Assembly (NCBI GenBank): GCA_021731045.1
Contig: JAKFYE010000003.1
Span: 1 to 64,000 of the forward strand
Direction of reading: 5' to 3'
Length of the DNA: 64,000 bases
From: Bdellovibrionales bacterium
Lineage (GTDB): Bacteria > Bdellovibrionota > Bdellovibrionia > Bdellovibrionales > JAKFYE01
Below, in pieces: positions 54,347 to 63,447 of this stretch. The position numbers and the translations under genes are program-made. Positions within the stretch are counted from its first letter, which is position 1. The number at the start of each line of letters is the position of its first letter. The notes beneath the pieces were generated by a model. It was not told the DNA's origin, searched no databases, and worked only from the letters and a program-made list of their open reading frames with translations.

Positions 54347-55179
54347 TTGGATCCAATACGATATATATTTTATCTGATGGAACGGGCGAAACAGCAGCAT
54401 CCATGGTTAAAGCCGCACTCGTGCAATATCACGACTACGAAGTTAATATTGTTCGGTGCAAAAATGTACGCTCTGAAGCGCAAATAGAAACGATCATCGA
54501 TGAAGCTGCAGAAAAAAAAGGATTTATTGTTTATACTGTAGTGAGCGTCAGTTTACGTGCGTGTTTACAGGACCTTTCGAAAAAGAAAAGCGTTCTTGCT
54601 GTAGATTTGATTGGACCGTTGCTTGCGGGTCTGGATCAGTATTTTGAAGTTACCAGCTCGCACCCTGAAGCTGGGTTGCTTCGGACGGTGAACGAGGATT
54701 ATTTTAAACGCATTGAGGCTATTGAATTTACAGTTAAGCATGATGATGGCAAAGAGGTTCGTTACCTTGATCAAGCCGATATTGTACTTGTTGGGATCAG
54801 TCGCACAAGCAAAACGCCGCTCTCGATTTTTCTAAGCCATAAGGGATGGAAAGTTGCCAATATACCTTTGGTTTTGGGCGTACCTGTTCCAGAAGAATTA
54901 TTTAAGATTGATCAGCGTAAAATCGTGGGCTTAGTTATCGATGTCGAAAAGCTGTCGCGTATTCGACGAAACCGACTTGATAAATTTGGTGACTCGGCCG
55001 GAGAGTACGCCGCTGTTTCACATATTCAACGCGAGATTGAATATTCATTTGAGTTATTTAAAAAAAATAAACGTTGGCCAGTTTTTGACGTAACCGAGCG
55101 AGCGCTTGAAGAAACTGCTGCCGAGATCATTCGTCTCGTGAGCTCGCGAATGGGCATCAAAGGCGACCGTGTTCTTTAA
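54343..55179 (+). CDS. PEP synthase / pyruvate,phosphate dikinase regulatory protein
   Basis: Bifunctional kinase/phosphorylase that switches PEP synthetase or PPDK off and on by phosphorylation. The 278 aa protein has IYILSDGTGETAASMVKAAL at the N terminus, DLIGPLL in the centre, and the P-loop G151-I-S-R-T-S-K-T158 followed by PLSIFLSHKGWKVANIPLV. The sequence cannot tell which enzyme is the target; no ppsA or ppdK gene lies in the window. Confidence 0.93.
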   Translation: MIGSNTIYILSDGTGETAASMVKAALVQYHDYEVNIVRCKNVRSEAQIETIIDEAAEKKGFIVYTVVSVSLRACLQDLSKKKSVLAVDLIGPLLAGLDQYFEVTSSHPEAGLLRTVNEDYFKRIEAIEFTVKHDDGKEVRYLDQADIVLVGISRTSKTPLSIFLSHKGWKVANIPLVLGVPVPEELFKIDQRKIVGLVIDVEKLSRIRRNRLDKFGDSAGEYAAVSHIQREIEYSFELFKKNKRWPVFDVTERALEETAAEIIRLVSSRMGIKGDRVL

Positions 55180-55238
55180 TAAATGCATTTAAAAATAGGT
55201 TTGCCTATATCCATTGGTTCAACGTAGCATTAAAGAAT

Positions 55239-56648
55239 ATGGCATTTGTTAAACGGATACTCGTACTTGATTTACGGTCTTTGGCACTTCTAAGAATCGG
55301 CCTTGGAGTTATGCTGTTGGTTGATGCCATCCAACTTCTTGGCGATGTTCGCGCTTTTTTTTCTGATGACGGTATATATCCGCGAGCAGCGCTACTTGAT
55401 TTAGATCGTAACCAGTGGGGTTGGTCGCTTAATCTTATAAATGGCTCAACAGAATTTCAGACGTTTTTAATTCTGTGTTTAGCGGCGGCCGCAATTTCTT
55501 TTGCGATCGGATTTCGAACTAAAGTTTCAGGCGTTGTGTGTTGGGTGTTACTTGTTTCTATACTTATAAAAAACCCTCTTATTACTCAAGGGGGGGATGT
55601 TGAACTTTGTGTTATCCTTTTTTGGTCCTTGTTTTTGCCTATTGATCGCGAGTTCTCTTTAGAATCTTATAAGTTTAATTCAAACTCATCGTTACAGCAC
55701 TTCAGTCTTTGTGGTGGCTGTTATATTTTGCAGATAGTGTGTGTTTATTTTTTTGCAGCTCTTCTTAAGAGCCCAGTTGAATGGCGAGAGGCAGGTTCTG
55801 CTATTCACCTTGCATTTAACGTGGATCAATTAGCCACACCTTTTGCTAAATGGTTGCTTCAGTTTCCTGACCTATTAATCGCATTGACTAAAATAGCTTG
55901 GTATTGGGAAGCATTGGCGATCGTATTTCTTTTGATACCTTTTTTTTCAGATTACTTTAAACTTTTTTTTGTATTTGGTACTCTTGCGTTTCATTTTGGA
56001 ATAGCGCTCACTTTAGCCATAGGTAACTTTCCGTTTATCTCAATGATCTGTGTTTTGGGATTGCTTCCTTCGTTGTTTTGGAAGTTTATTTTACGCTCTC
56101 ATTTTGTTGAAGATACATTTATTTCAAATCATGACGTGGGTTGGAAAAAACAGCTGCTGTGTAGTGTTCTTCTTATATATGTTGTAGTGTGGAATATCGA
56201 CCGTTTGCCTGAGCGAGCGCCGATAATGCCTTCGTCCATTAAAGGTCTTGGGGTAGCCACTAAATTGGAGCAAAGGTGGAATATGTTTGCGCCTTACCCT
56301 CTTTTAGATGACGGTTGGTATGTTATTCCGGGGCAACTCGAAGACGGAACTTCTGTTGATGTGTATAATATGCAAATGAGATCATCTGTATATGATCGGC
56401 CTGAGGATATTAGTAGAACATTTCAAAATTTTCGATGGCGTAAGTATTTTGCAAATCTTTATCAGACTCGCTATTCGAAACATCGACTTTACTATGCTAG
56501 GTACTTGTGTCGGCTTTGGAATCAAAAAATGGTGACATTCTCGCGGCTTAAATCTTTTAAAATTTTATATATGTTAGAACGCTCGCGTGCGGTAGGTACG
56601 CCTGAAGAAATCAAAGAACAGACGCTTTGGGTGCATCAGTGTTTTTAG
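55239..56648 (+). CDS. HTTM-domain multi-pass membrane protein
   Basis: A 469 aa protein with about seven or more membrane helices. The arrangement LRIGLGVMLLVDAIQLLGDVRAFFSDDGIYPRA and later FLPIDREFSL, VYFFAALLKSPVEWREAGSA fits the HTTM family, related to the vitamin-K-dependent gamma-carboxylase membrane domain. The C terminus is soluble and Arg/Tyr-rich (about 340-469, from WNMFAPYPLLDDGWYVIPG). Biochemical function is unknown in bacteria. It is convergent with the sterol desaturase gene. Confidence 0.8.
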   Translation: MAFVKRILVLDLRSLALLRIGLGVMLLVDAIQLLGDVRAFFSDDGIYPRAALLDLDRNQWGWSLNLINGSTEFQTFLILCLAAAAISFAIGFRTKVSGVVCWVLLVSILIKNPLITQGGDVELCVILFWSLFLPIDREFSLESYKFNSNSSLQHFSLCGGCYILQIVCVYFFAALLKSPVEWREAGSAIHLAFNVDQLATPFAKWLLQFPDLLIALTKIAWYWEALAIVFLLIPFFSDYFKLFFVFGTLAFHFGIALTLAIGNFPFISMICVLGLLPSLFWKFILRSHFVEDTFISNHDVGWKKQLLCSVLLIYVVVWNIDRLPERAPIMPSSIKGLGVATKLEQRWNMFAPYPLLDDGWYVIPGQLEDGTSVDVYNMQMRSSVYDRPEDISRTFQNFRWRKYFANLYQTRYSKHRLYYARYLCRLWNQKMVTFSRLKSFKILYMLERSRAVGTPEEIKEQTLWVHQCF

Positions 56649-56659
56649 AAGAACAAAAT

Positions 56660-57619
56660 TTAACCTGTGTTACGCTCAATGAAGTCGACGTTGTTTGAAG
56701 GCGATTTATTTGTAGAAGACCGATTGTCTTTATCTTGCCCAATAAACGGATAGCATTGCTGTGCTAAAGCTGTCTTAGTCATATAATTTTTTTCGTCAAT
56801 TCCAAATTTAAGCGGAGTTTTTGAAACTTGAAAAGTTCCAAAAAGAACATCCCAAATTACAAAAACAGATGAAAAGTTGGAAAGGTTGTTATCGGGAGTG
56901 TGGTGGACAGCATGGAAGTTGGGTGTGCTGATGAAATATGCCCAGATTGGAAATTTATCTTTAGGATAATCAATATTCGCATGGCTCCAATGTGAGATAT
57001 TAGGAAGTAAAATTGCATAAGGAATAAGTGCGAAACTATCGATACCTAAAAATGTTAGGATCGCCCATGTAGGTAAGAGATGTACAAAAAAAGCATCTAA
57101 GACATGGACTCTGCTTGAGGCGAGAACGCTGAGCTCTTCTGTTGCATGGTGAAGTTTATGAAATTGCCATAAAAAATCCACTTTGTGCATAAGACGATGA
57201 CAAAAATAGGTTTTGAAATCTAGGGCAACAGCGACAAGAATGGCCTGTTGCCAAATAGGAACATGATTTTGACTCAAACTCCATGGAACAGGTGTTATAA
57301 ATTTTGTTAAAGAGGCGGCTACAAGAAAAAATCCGACAGTAAAAGATTTGCTCACCAATAAATGAAAGGCACTTTTAATATTGTCGTCGCTTGTCCATTG
57401 GTAACGGGTTCGAGGAAGTATCTTTTCTAATATTGCAATTCCATAGAATACAAATAGCGTAAATAAACCTTGGGGCTTAAAAGGCACAGCGGGAAGCGCC
57501 ATGATGCCAATCAATACTAGGCCAGTAATAATACGCTGAGTCCTAACATTAGAAAAAATCTTGGGAATTATTAGTAAAAGAATAATTGCGGTTAGATAGA
57601 GAAGAATTTTAAGTATCAT
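56660..57619 (-). CDS. Sterol desaturase / fatty acid hydroxylase family protein
   Basis: Membrane di-iron oxygenase family. Several helices in the N-terminal half precede the histidine clusters HRLMH, HKLHHATEE and HAVHHTPDN, with additional HSHAN-like histidines (SHWSHANIDYP), as required to bind two irons. The 319 aa length from ATG 57619 fits; ATG 57631 would add four residues. The substrate (sterol, hopanoid or fatty acid) is not defined. The C-terminal tail is polar. Confidence 0.88.
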   Translation of the reverse strand: MILKILLYLTAIILLLIIPKIFSNVRTQRIITGLVLIGIMALPAVPFKPQGLFTLFVFYGIAILEKILPRTRYQWTSDDNIKSAFHLLVSKSFTVGFFLVAASLTKFITPVPWSLSQNHVPIWQQAILVAVALDFKTYFCHRLMHKVDFLWQFHKLHHATEELSVLASSRVHVLDAFFVHLLPTWAILTFLGIDSFALIPYAILLPNISHWSHANIDYPKDKFPIWAYFISTPNFHAVHHTPDNNLSNFSSVFVIWDVLFGTFQVSKTPLKFGIDEKNYMTKTALAQQCYPFIGQDKDNRSSTNKSPSNNVDFIERNTG

Positions 57620-57779
57620 ATGAATCGCCATCCCACTTTAGTCGTATCGACTCAAAATAAGAAAATCTTGAATTTTAAATATTGAAAGTGGCTTTTAATT
57701 TTGAAGCTTTATGAAAAAGTCCCATAGCAATGTAATGTTGGGACTCGGATATTGATTCTATGACTAGGGCAGATGCTGA

Positions 57780-59537
57780 TTAATAATCAGCATCAAGCTC
57801 GCCTCCGCCACTATCGGCGCCTCCGCCACTATCAGCGGCGCTGCCACCACTATCAGCGGCGCTGCCACCACTATCAGCGGCGCTGCCACCACTATCAGCG
57901 GCGCTGCCACCACTATCAGCGGCGCTGCCACCACTATCAGCGGCGCTGCCACCACTATCATCGGATCCGCCACCACTATCATCGGATCCGCCACCACTAT
58001 CATCGCTTGAAGGTGGAGCTGGAGGTGGAGCTGGAGGTGGACCACACGGCCCTGAACCACAACTACCAAATATGAACTCTCCGTTGCCGTTAACAAGGCC
58101 GGCTGCAAGCCAATCTCGTTGATAATCTCTGCCGTTGTCTCCAATACACGCATTCGCCCAAATGTTATTTCCGCAAGGATCTTCTGGTTCTTCGGGGGGA
58201 GGGGGTGAACTTGGTGGAATAATCGGCGCGATAACAATGGCCGGAGGAGGAGGAGGAGGTGTAATCGGAGGAGGCGTCGGTGGAGTTACACTGCAAGGAA
58301 GACAATCCCTGCCGCACGCATCTTTAATTCCACAGGCTTTACAATCGGAGACCTTCGGAGGACCTGCCTGAGGAATTGCTGTGAGATCAACAATAAATTC
58401 TTTGTTTTTAGGCAAGCCGAGGTTTCCTGCCGTGTCGACAGTCGTAACAGAAAATCGATAATATGTTTCAGCTGCCAATTTGGAAAATGAAATGTGAAAA
58501 TCTACACCGGTCGTACGCTGAATAGACGTAGTCCCGGTTTGTCCTGGAAATAATAATCCTGGGCATGGAATCCATCCGGAATCCCAAACAGTTGGAAACA
58601 GAGTTTCGCCCCGACAAACCGGCAAGCTACCGCCTTCAGTTGAAGAAAAATTCACATCAAAATCAGTTGTACGGGTTCTACAAACTGTTGGTGGAGGAGT
58701 CAGTGCAAGCGAAGAGCCGGCACCAACCGGAATAGGATCAGAAATCGTAACAGTCGAATTATTCATATGATCCGCAACATGTGCGTAATTAGCTTGAGAC
58801 GTACATGCTTTTTGTGTCGTTCCATCCTGATATTGAACCGTAATCGTGACCAAGTATTGAATATTAGAGTTACCACCGAAAACAAGGTAGCGTTGAGATG
58901 GGTCAGCAGATCCCATAGGTGCTGATCGAAACGGTTTGACACCTGCATCTATCAACGCGCTTCCATCGATAGTTTTTGGTTCGATACGAATAAAGGTATT
59001 TCCGTTTGATAAAGTTGTGGGTTGACTCATCACTTCAAGAGGAAGATTTGTTCCTAAGTAAGCGACTCCTGGCGTTCCTGTGTAGAGCGCAGGATTAGAG
59101 TTATATAGAGCCTCAACATAAGTGGTTGAACCTAAAATCAGATGGCTATTTGTAACTCTACCTATAGAATTAAGAACAGCTTTCCAATCATTTGAAATGG
59201 GGTCTCCCCAAAAGCCGTCTCTAGCCGTGGCAGGCAATTTAGCTAAAAAAGCATTTAATTGTGCCGGCGCAACAGCGGTATAGAAAGCCTGTTCTCCACC
59301 AACGGAATCCAAATAGACAGGCAATACATTATCTCGCGATCCAGCCGAATTAATTTGATCGATCACACTTTGTGCATAGGTATTACACTCAGACATGTTG
59401 CCGAGTTTAATTGTTGCAATCTTTTGTGAGACGGTGAATTGCGAAACGCTAAATCCGACGATGACCAAGACGCCCATCGCCACCATAACTTCTGGTAAGC
59501 TCATGCCTTTAATATCTTTAAAATATTTTTTTAGCAA
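57780..59537 (-). CDS. Prepilin-type protein with proline-rich and Ser/Gly/Asp repeat tail
   Basis: A 585 aa protein beginning with a type IV prepilin signal: cleavage expected after G11 (KDIKG-MSLPE), with glutamate at mature position 5 and a hydrophobic helix VMVAMGVLVIVGFSVSQF. The body is beta-rich with several cysteines, including a Cys-dense stretch CKACGIKDACGRDCLPC. Pro-rich linkers follow, and the C terminus is built from repeats: two DDSGGGS then six DSGGSAA units. It is a likely large minor pseudopilin or surface filament component. No other pilus gene adjoins it. Confidence 0.85.
   Translation of the reverse strand: MLKKYFKDIKGMSLPEVMVAMGVLVIVGFSVSQFTVSQKIATIKLGNMSECNTYAQSVIDQINSAGSRDNVLPVYLDSVGGEQAFYTAVAPAQLNAFLAKLPATARDGFWGDPISNDWKAVLNSIGRVTNSHLILGSTTYVEALYNSNPALYTGTPGVAYLGTNLPLEVMSQPTTLSNGNTFIRIEPKTIDGSALIDAGVKPFRSAPMGSADPSQRYLVFGGNSNIQYLVTITVQYQDGTTQKACTSQANYAHVADHMNNSTVTISDPIPVGAGSSLALTPPPTVCRTRTTDFDVNFSSTEGGSLPVCRGETLFPTVWDSGWIPCPGLLFPGQTGTTSIQRTTGVDFHISFSKLAAETYYRFSVTTVDTAGNLGLPKNKEFIVDLTAIPQAGPPKVSDCKACGIKDACGRDCLPCSVTPPTPPPITPPPPPPAIVIAPIIPPSSPPPPEEPEDPCGNNIWANACIGDNGRDYQRDWLAAGLVNGNGEFIFGSCGSGPCGPPPAPPPAPPSSDDSGGGSDDSGGGSDDSGGSAADSGGSAADSGGSAADSGGSAADSGGSAADSGGSAADSGGGADSGGGELDADY
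57828..57995. repeat. 21 bp coding tandem repeat
   Basis: Six exact copies of a 21 base unit ACTATCAGCGGCGCTGCCAC+C run from 57828 to 57953, followed by two variant units (ATCATCGGATCCGCC version) to 57995. Each unit is seven codons, so copy-number changes keep the reading frame of the prepilin-like gene and only alter tail length. Confidence 0.95.
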
Positions 59538-59756
59538 ATTACACCACCATAAATATTTGAAACCTACGGTTTCTGAGTTTGTTAACCTTCAGTTTTGTAT
59601 TCAACTAAAACCCAAGAACCAAAGGTTTAGCTCTTCTCAATAATATATATCGGAAAAAAACGTTTAAAACTTAATCACTTAATATGTGTCTCAAATTGAG
59701 ACACAAGCTAAAAATAAAATTGATTTTTTGATAAAAATTAATATTTAAGAGCGGAT

Positions 59757-60188
59757 TTAAGAGTCAAATAAACGATTCTGACGAGCCACTTGATCCAAAA
59801 TGCCATTTATAAAGGCTGCAGATTCTGCGTTGCCGAAAGTTTTACCTATTTCGATGGCTTCGTTAATTACGACTTTTGGCGGTACGTCTCGGTTTTCGAA
59901 TAAAAGTTCGTAAACTGCGATTCGAAGGGTGTTTCGGTCGACGCGGTCCATTCGTGACATTTTCCAATGAGGACTATGTGATTGAATTGCACTGTCAATG
60001 GCGGTTTGATGTTCAACCACACCAAACGCGATCTTTTCGCAGTACTCAAGTACGTTTTCTTGAGGACGAAAATTTGAAATAAAATGAGTGAATGAAGTTT
60101 TCATGTCAAAGCCTGGTTGGTATTCTAATTGAAAAAGAACTTGCAGCGCGAGTTCGCGTGACTGACGACGAATTGTTTGTGATGTCAT
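59757..60188 (-). CDS. nusB: Transcription antitermination protein NusB
   Basis: NusB binds BoxA RNA with S10 in rRNA antitermination. The 143 aa all-helical protein starts SRELALQVLFQLEY and ends with RVDRNTLRIAVYELLFENRDVPPKVVINEAIEIGKTFGNAESAAFINGILD in outline, the family signature (residues about 83-134). It starts within the last 4 bases of nrdR (ATGA overlap), so they form an operon. A long AT-rich stretch follows its stop. Confidence 0.96.
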   Translation of the reverse strand: MTSQTIRRQSRELALQVLFQLEYQPGFDMKTSFTHFISNFRPQENVLEYCEKIAFGVVEHQTAIDSAIQSHSPHWKMSRMDRVDRNTLRIAVYELLFENRDVPPKVVINEAIEIGKTFGNAESAAFINGILDQVARQNRLFDS

Positions 60189-60640
60189 AATTCAAGCCCT
60201 TCCCCATCGAGTTTTTTTAAAAATTCATCCAAATTGCTAAAGGTTCGGTGGACACTTGCAAAGCGTACATACGCCACGTGATCGACCTCTTTGAGTTCTC
60301 CTAAAACGCGATTTCCGATTTGAGACGCTGGGATTTCGGTATGCCCATTTTTAAGAACCCAATTACTCACGGACTCTGCGATCGATTCGATTTTGCTCTT
60401 TGTTACAGGGCGCTTTTGGCAAGCCGCACGAATACCGTGCAAAATTTTCTCTCTAGAAAATGTTTCGGTTCGACCATCTTTTTTAATCACGGTGGGTAAT
60501 AAAACGATTAATGATTCCTGAGTGGAGAAGCGATTTTTACACTGGAGGCACTCACGGCGTCTGCGGATGACTTCTCCTGACTTTTGGGCGCGTGTTTCAA
60601 CTACGCGATCAGTTTGTGCTCCACAATACGGACACTTCAT
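60185..60640 (-). CDS. nrdR: Transcriptional repressor NrdR
   Basis: NrdR represses ribonucleotide reductase genes according to dATP and ATP. The 151 aa protein has the zinc ribbon C3, C6, C31, C34 (CPYC and CLQC) with RRRRECL between, then an ATP-cone domain (VIKKDGRTETFSREKILHGIRAACQKRPV in outline). It ends with YVRFASVHRTFSNLDEF. Gene order nrdR-nusB is common. No nrd genes lie in this window. Confidence 0.97.
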   Translation of the reverse strand: MKCPYCGAQTDRVVETRAQKSGEVIRRRRECLQCKNRFSTQESLIVLLPTVIKKDGRTETFSREKILHGIRAACQKRPVTKSKIESIAESVSNWVLKNGHTEIPASQIGNRVLGELKEVDHVAYVRFASVHRTFSNLDEFLKKLDGEGLEL

Positions 60641-60822
60641 AAGAACCTCAAAATTAAAAGAACGAGGTGTGAGGTGTAGGGTACAACCGTAAGTCCGTCA
60701 AGTGTCCGAAATTTGTTGTGGGGACCATGGACTTTCTGCATCATTTGGTGGTAAGGACGGGATTAGATTTTAATATATAGTTTGGGTTTTACCCAGGTCG
60801 CAGTATTTCTGGGAGGTTTTTA

Positions 60823-61494
60823 ATGAAGTTTTATAAAGTTCTCGCCTGTTTCGGATTAGGTCTTATTATCGCAAGTTCGGCTCATGCAAAACGAATCGAA
60901 ATTCAAAATAATGAAACTAAAGAAGAAGTTGAAGAAGAAACTTCTGCGCCTACCGGTCGTGGAGAAGCGACAAAGTATTTTTCAAAATCCCGCCGAAGCC
61001 CAGCCGCCGCGGGCTCGCGTGATCATTATTTAGGAATTCACGTTGGCGGATTTATGAGCTCTGAGTCTTACGTTTGGGGCAGAGAAGAAAAGGCCGAAGA
61101 CATTGGCAAAATGAATATTGGTGTTACATACCGTATGGGCGAATGGATTAATGCGGCTGATTTTCTCCTTCGTGGCGATTTTATTAGTTACGAAGTGGAT
61201 GAAGCTAAACCTTTGAAACTCAGCGTGATATTTGCTGCTGCTTTTCCAGATTCGAACAGTCGCTTTCCTTTGTATTTTGGAGCAGGAGTTGGTCCTGGTA
61301 TCTTCTTTAAACAGGCTAAGAATGAATCGCCAGTGTCTTTAGATTACCAACTCTTCGGTGGTTTGCGATTTTTCGACGTCATTGAGAGTGTTGGATTTTT
61401 TGGCGAAGCCGGACTAAAAAATCATTTTAATCTTCTGAGCGATGGACAATTTAATAGCGTATTTTACTCGGTAGGAGCTCTGTTTACATTTTGA
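60823..61494 (+). CDS. Predicted outer-membrane beta-barrel protein
   Basis: A 223 aa exported protein with signal peptide MKFYKVLACFGLGLIIASSAHA, then an acidic Glu-rich linker (NETKEEVEEE), a basic stretch, and a barrel of about eight strands (about 65-223) ending GALFTF with the terminal aromatic. The barrel opens YLGIHVGGFMSSESYVWG, like the barrel of the 6372 gene. Specific role unknown. The next gene overlaps its end by 4 bases. Confidence 0.75.
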   Translation: MKFYKVLACFGLGLIIASSAHAKRIEIQNNETKEEVEEETSAPTGRGEATKYFSKSRRSPAAAGSRDHYLGIHVGGFMSSESYVWGREEKAEDIGKMNIGVTYRMGEWINAADFLLRGDFISYEVDEAKPLKLSVIFAAAFPDSNSRFPLYFGAGVGPGIFFKQAKNESPVSLDYQLFGGLRFFDVIESVGFFGEAGLKNHFNLLSDGQFNSVFYSVGALFTF

Positions 61495-62693
61495 AGCTCC
61501 ATCGTCATCTCGTTCTTGAAGTTATATCGATTCTTAAAGCTATTTTTAGTGATGGCGTTTATTCAGATAAAGCCATCGAGGCGGCACTCAAATCACATCC
61601 TAAATGGGGAGCCCGCGATCGTCACTTTGTGGCCGAAACTGTTTACGAATCGGTGCGATGGTGGCGACGTATTTGGTCGTGCCTGGGCATTAAAGCCAAT
61701 ACGAAATCAGAGTCTTTATTTTTATTTATCGCCGCTCTTTGGGTTGTAGAAGATAAAGACATTCCAGATTGGCCAGAACTCAAAAATCTAGATGTTCAAT
61801 CTATCAAAACGCGATGGCAACAAATGGACAAATCTTCGGCTGATTATCATGCTGTACCCACGTGGTTGCATGAACTGGGGCAGCAAGAGTTAGGCTCACA
61901 ATGGATCGCGGCGATTGAAGGTTTAAACCGCAAGGCAGATGTGGTTTTAAGAGCAAATACGCTCAAGACAATTCCTAAAGCGTTAGTTGACACTTTAAAA
62001 ACCGAACTCATCGAAAGCGAAACGCTCGAAAATTATGCCGAAGCTGTGCGCCTTTTAAAACGCGCCAACGTATTTCGTACAAATGCATTCAAAGATGGGC
62101 TCTTCGAAGTTCAAGATGCGGCTTCGCAAAAAGTGGTCGCAATGTTAGAGCCCCAAATGGGCGAGCGAGTGATTGACGCGTGCGCCGGAGCCGGGGGAAA
62201 GTCCTTACATTTAGCGGCTCGTATGAAAAATAAGGGCAAAGTCATTTCGCTCGATATTCATGAACACAAACTTGAAGAATTAAAAAGGCGCGCCCGTCGT
62301 AACAGCATTGATATTATCGAAACCCGTGTCATTGATACAAATAAAACGATCAAACGTTTGGAACAAACAGCCGATGCCGTACTTTTAGACGTACCTTGTA
62401 CTGGCTTAGGCGCTCTACGACGAAATCCTGATACTAAGTGGAAGCTTCGTCCAGAAAATTTAACTACGCTTTTAGAAACTCAAAAACAAATTCTGCAAGA
62501 CTATTCTAAAATGGTAAAGCCAAACGGAAGAATGGTGTACGCGACTTGCAGCATTTTACCTTCTGAAAACGAAAAACAAGTACAAAACTTTATTAAGACA
62601 AATCCAAATTGGACACTCACCCAAGAGCACCGCGAATGGCCACACATTAATGGATTCGACGGCTTCTATATGGCGCTGCTCAAAAATAATTAA
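61491..62693 (+). CDS. RsmB/NOP-family 16S rRNA m5C methyltransferase
   Basis: SAM-dependent RNA m5C methyltransferase. The 400 aa protein has a NusB-like helical N-terminal domain (about 1-130), the SAM site DACAGAGGKSLHLAA (229-243), and the two catalytic cysteines C303 in DVPCTGLGALRRNPD and C353 in ATCSILPSENE. The start is TTG 61491, overlapping the previous gene; AGGAG is farther away than usual. The stop codon lies inside the outer arm of the palindromic element. Confidence 0.9.
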   Translation: MKLHRHLVLEVISILKAIFSDGVYSDKAIEAALKSHPKWGARDRHFVAETVYESVRWWRRIWSCLGIKANTKSESLFLFIAALWVVEDKDIPDWPELKNLDVQSIKTRWQQMDKSSADYHAVPTWLHELGQQELGSQWIAAIEGLNRKADVVLRANTLKTIPKALVDTLKTELIESETLENYAEAVRLLKRANVFRTNAFKDGLFEVQDAASQKVVAMLEPQMGERVIDACAGAGGKSLHLAARMKNKGKVISLDIHEHKLEELKRRARRNSIDIIETRVIDTNKTIKRLEQTADAVLLDVPCTGLGALRRNPDTKWKLRPENLTTLLETQKQILQDYSKMVKPNGRMVYATCSILPSENEKQVQNFIKTNPNWTLTQEHREWPHINGFDGFYMALLKNN

Positions 62694-62941
62694 TTTCTAA
62701 TTTTCTGACTTCATTGAGATCAACTCTATGAATGAAGAGCTCTCTTTTTTCTTTCTATGTTCGTAAATCAGGGCGCCCCTCCGTGGGCGCATGAGCGCGC
62801 TCTCGCGGCCATCGTGGCCGCGAGTGGACTATGCGTCCACCGCGCGCTCAATCCTGATTTACGAACATAGAAAGAAAAAAGAGAGCTCTTCATGTCTACT
62901 TTAGAAACATCTCAATGAAGTCAGAAAATTAGAACTTAATT
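62688..62941. repeat. Long branched inverted-repeat element 2
   Basis: Outer arms 62688-62720 and 62909-62941 match 32 of 33 pairs and cover both convergent stop codons. After an internal loop (11 and 15 bases), inner arms 62732-62772 and 62853-62893 are perfectly complementary (41/41). The core (62773-62852) folds as a cloverleaf: GCGCCC/GGGCGC (62773-62790), then TGAGCGCGC/GCGCGCTCA (62792-62800 with 62842-62850) enclosing CTCGCGGCCA/TGGCCGCGAG (62802-62824) and TGGAC/GTCCA (62825-62839). Same plan as 45823-46108. Confidence 0.93.
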
Positions 62942-63437
62942 ACTTTTGAATGACAGGTGGGGATTGGGAGTCAGATGGGGCCGTGTCGGAGTGTAGAAGC
63001 GATTTGATTTTAGGTGTGCGAAGGGTGATGTTGGGCATTGTGAGGAGGTTGCATAAGAGGGCACCGAATCCATAGAGGTAAAACCTAGAAGAGTCTTTTA
63101 GGATGAAGCCGTAATAAAAGCCGATCATGATAAAAATTTCGTTTGTAAAAAGAAAGAGGGCGTACAGGGCAGAGAGCTGGCCCAATTGGCCTAATGTCGG
63201 ATTTTGAAGTCCTAAGACGACTTTTTTAATCTTTATTTGTAACCAAAATGAGAGTGCCAGGCTGGCGCCGATGAGTACATTAATAATGGTGTCGGCCGTC
63301 GAAGTAATAACAAGTTTTTGATCTTGCCATTCTTCGGATAGAGAAGCGCCAACGAGTAGTAGCATAATGACCGACGATGTGAAACCGATCCATATAAACC
63401 AGTTTGTGCGATTAAAGTAAGACTGATCTGTATCCAT
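62940..63437 (-). CDS. Four-helix membrane protein of unknown function
   Basis: A 165 aa protein from ATG 63437 with four hydrophobic segments: WFIWIGFTSSVIMLLLVGASL, IINVLIGASLALSFWL, LSALYALFLFTNEIFIMIGFYYG and FYLYGFGALLCNLL. A polar C-terminal tail (SLLHSDTAPSDSQSPP) follows. No family recognised. ATG 63467 would overlap the desaturase gene by 20 bases and is less likely. It follows the desaturase by about 10 bases, probably in one transcript. Confidence 0.62.
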   Translation of the reverse strand: MDTDQSYFNRTNWFIWIGFTSSVIMLLLVGASLSEEWQDQKLVITSTADTIINVLIGASLALSFWLQIKIKKVVLGLQNPTLGQLGQLSALYALFLFTNEIFIMIGFYYGFILKDSSRFYLYGFGALLCNLLTMPNITLRTPKIKSLLHSDTAPSDSQSPPVIQK

Positions 63438-63447
63438 GTTTGTTTGC

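Noticed and set aside
57828-57995. Regular 21 bp repeats that might be taken for a CRISPR or noncoding array
   Set aside because: The units are adjacent with no spacers, are a multiple of three and lie in frame inside an open gene with a prepilin N terminus.
57773-58075. Plus-strand ORF of RHYQRRCHHY-type repeats
   Set aside because: It is the antisense shadow of the coding minisatellite; no ribosome binding site and no sensible composition.
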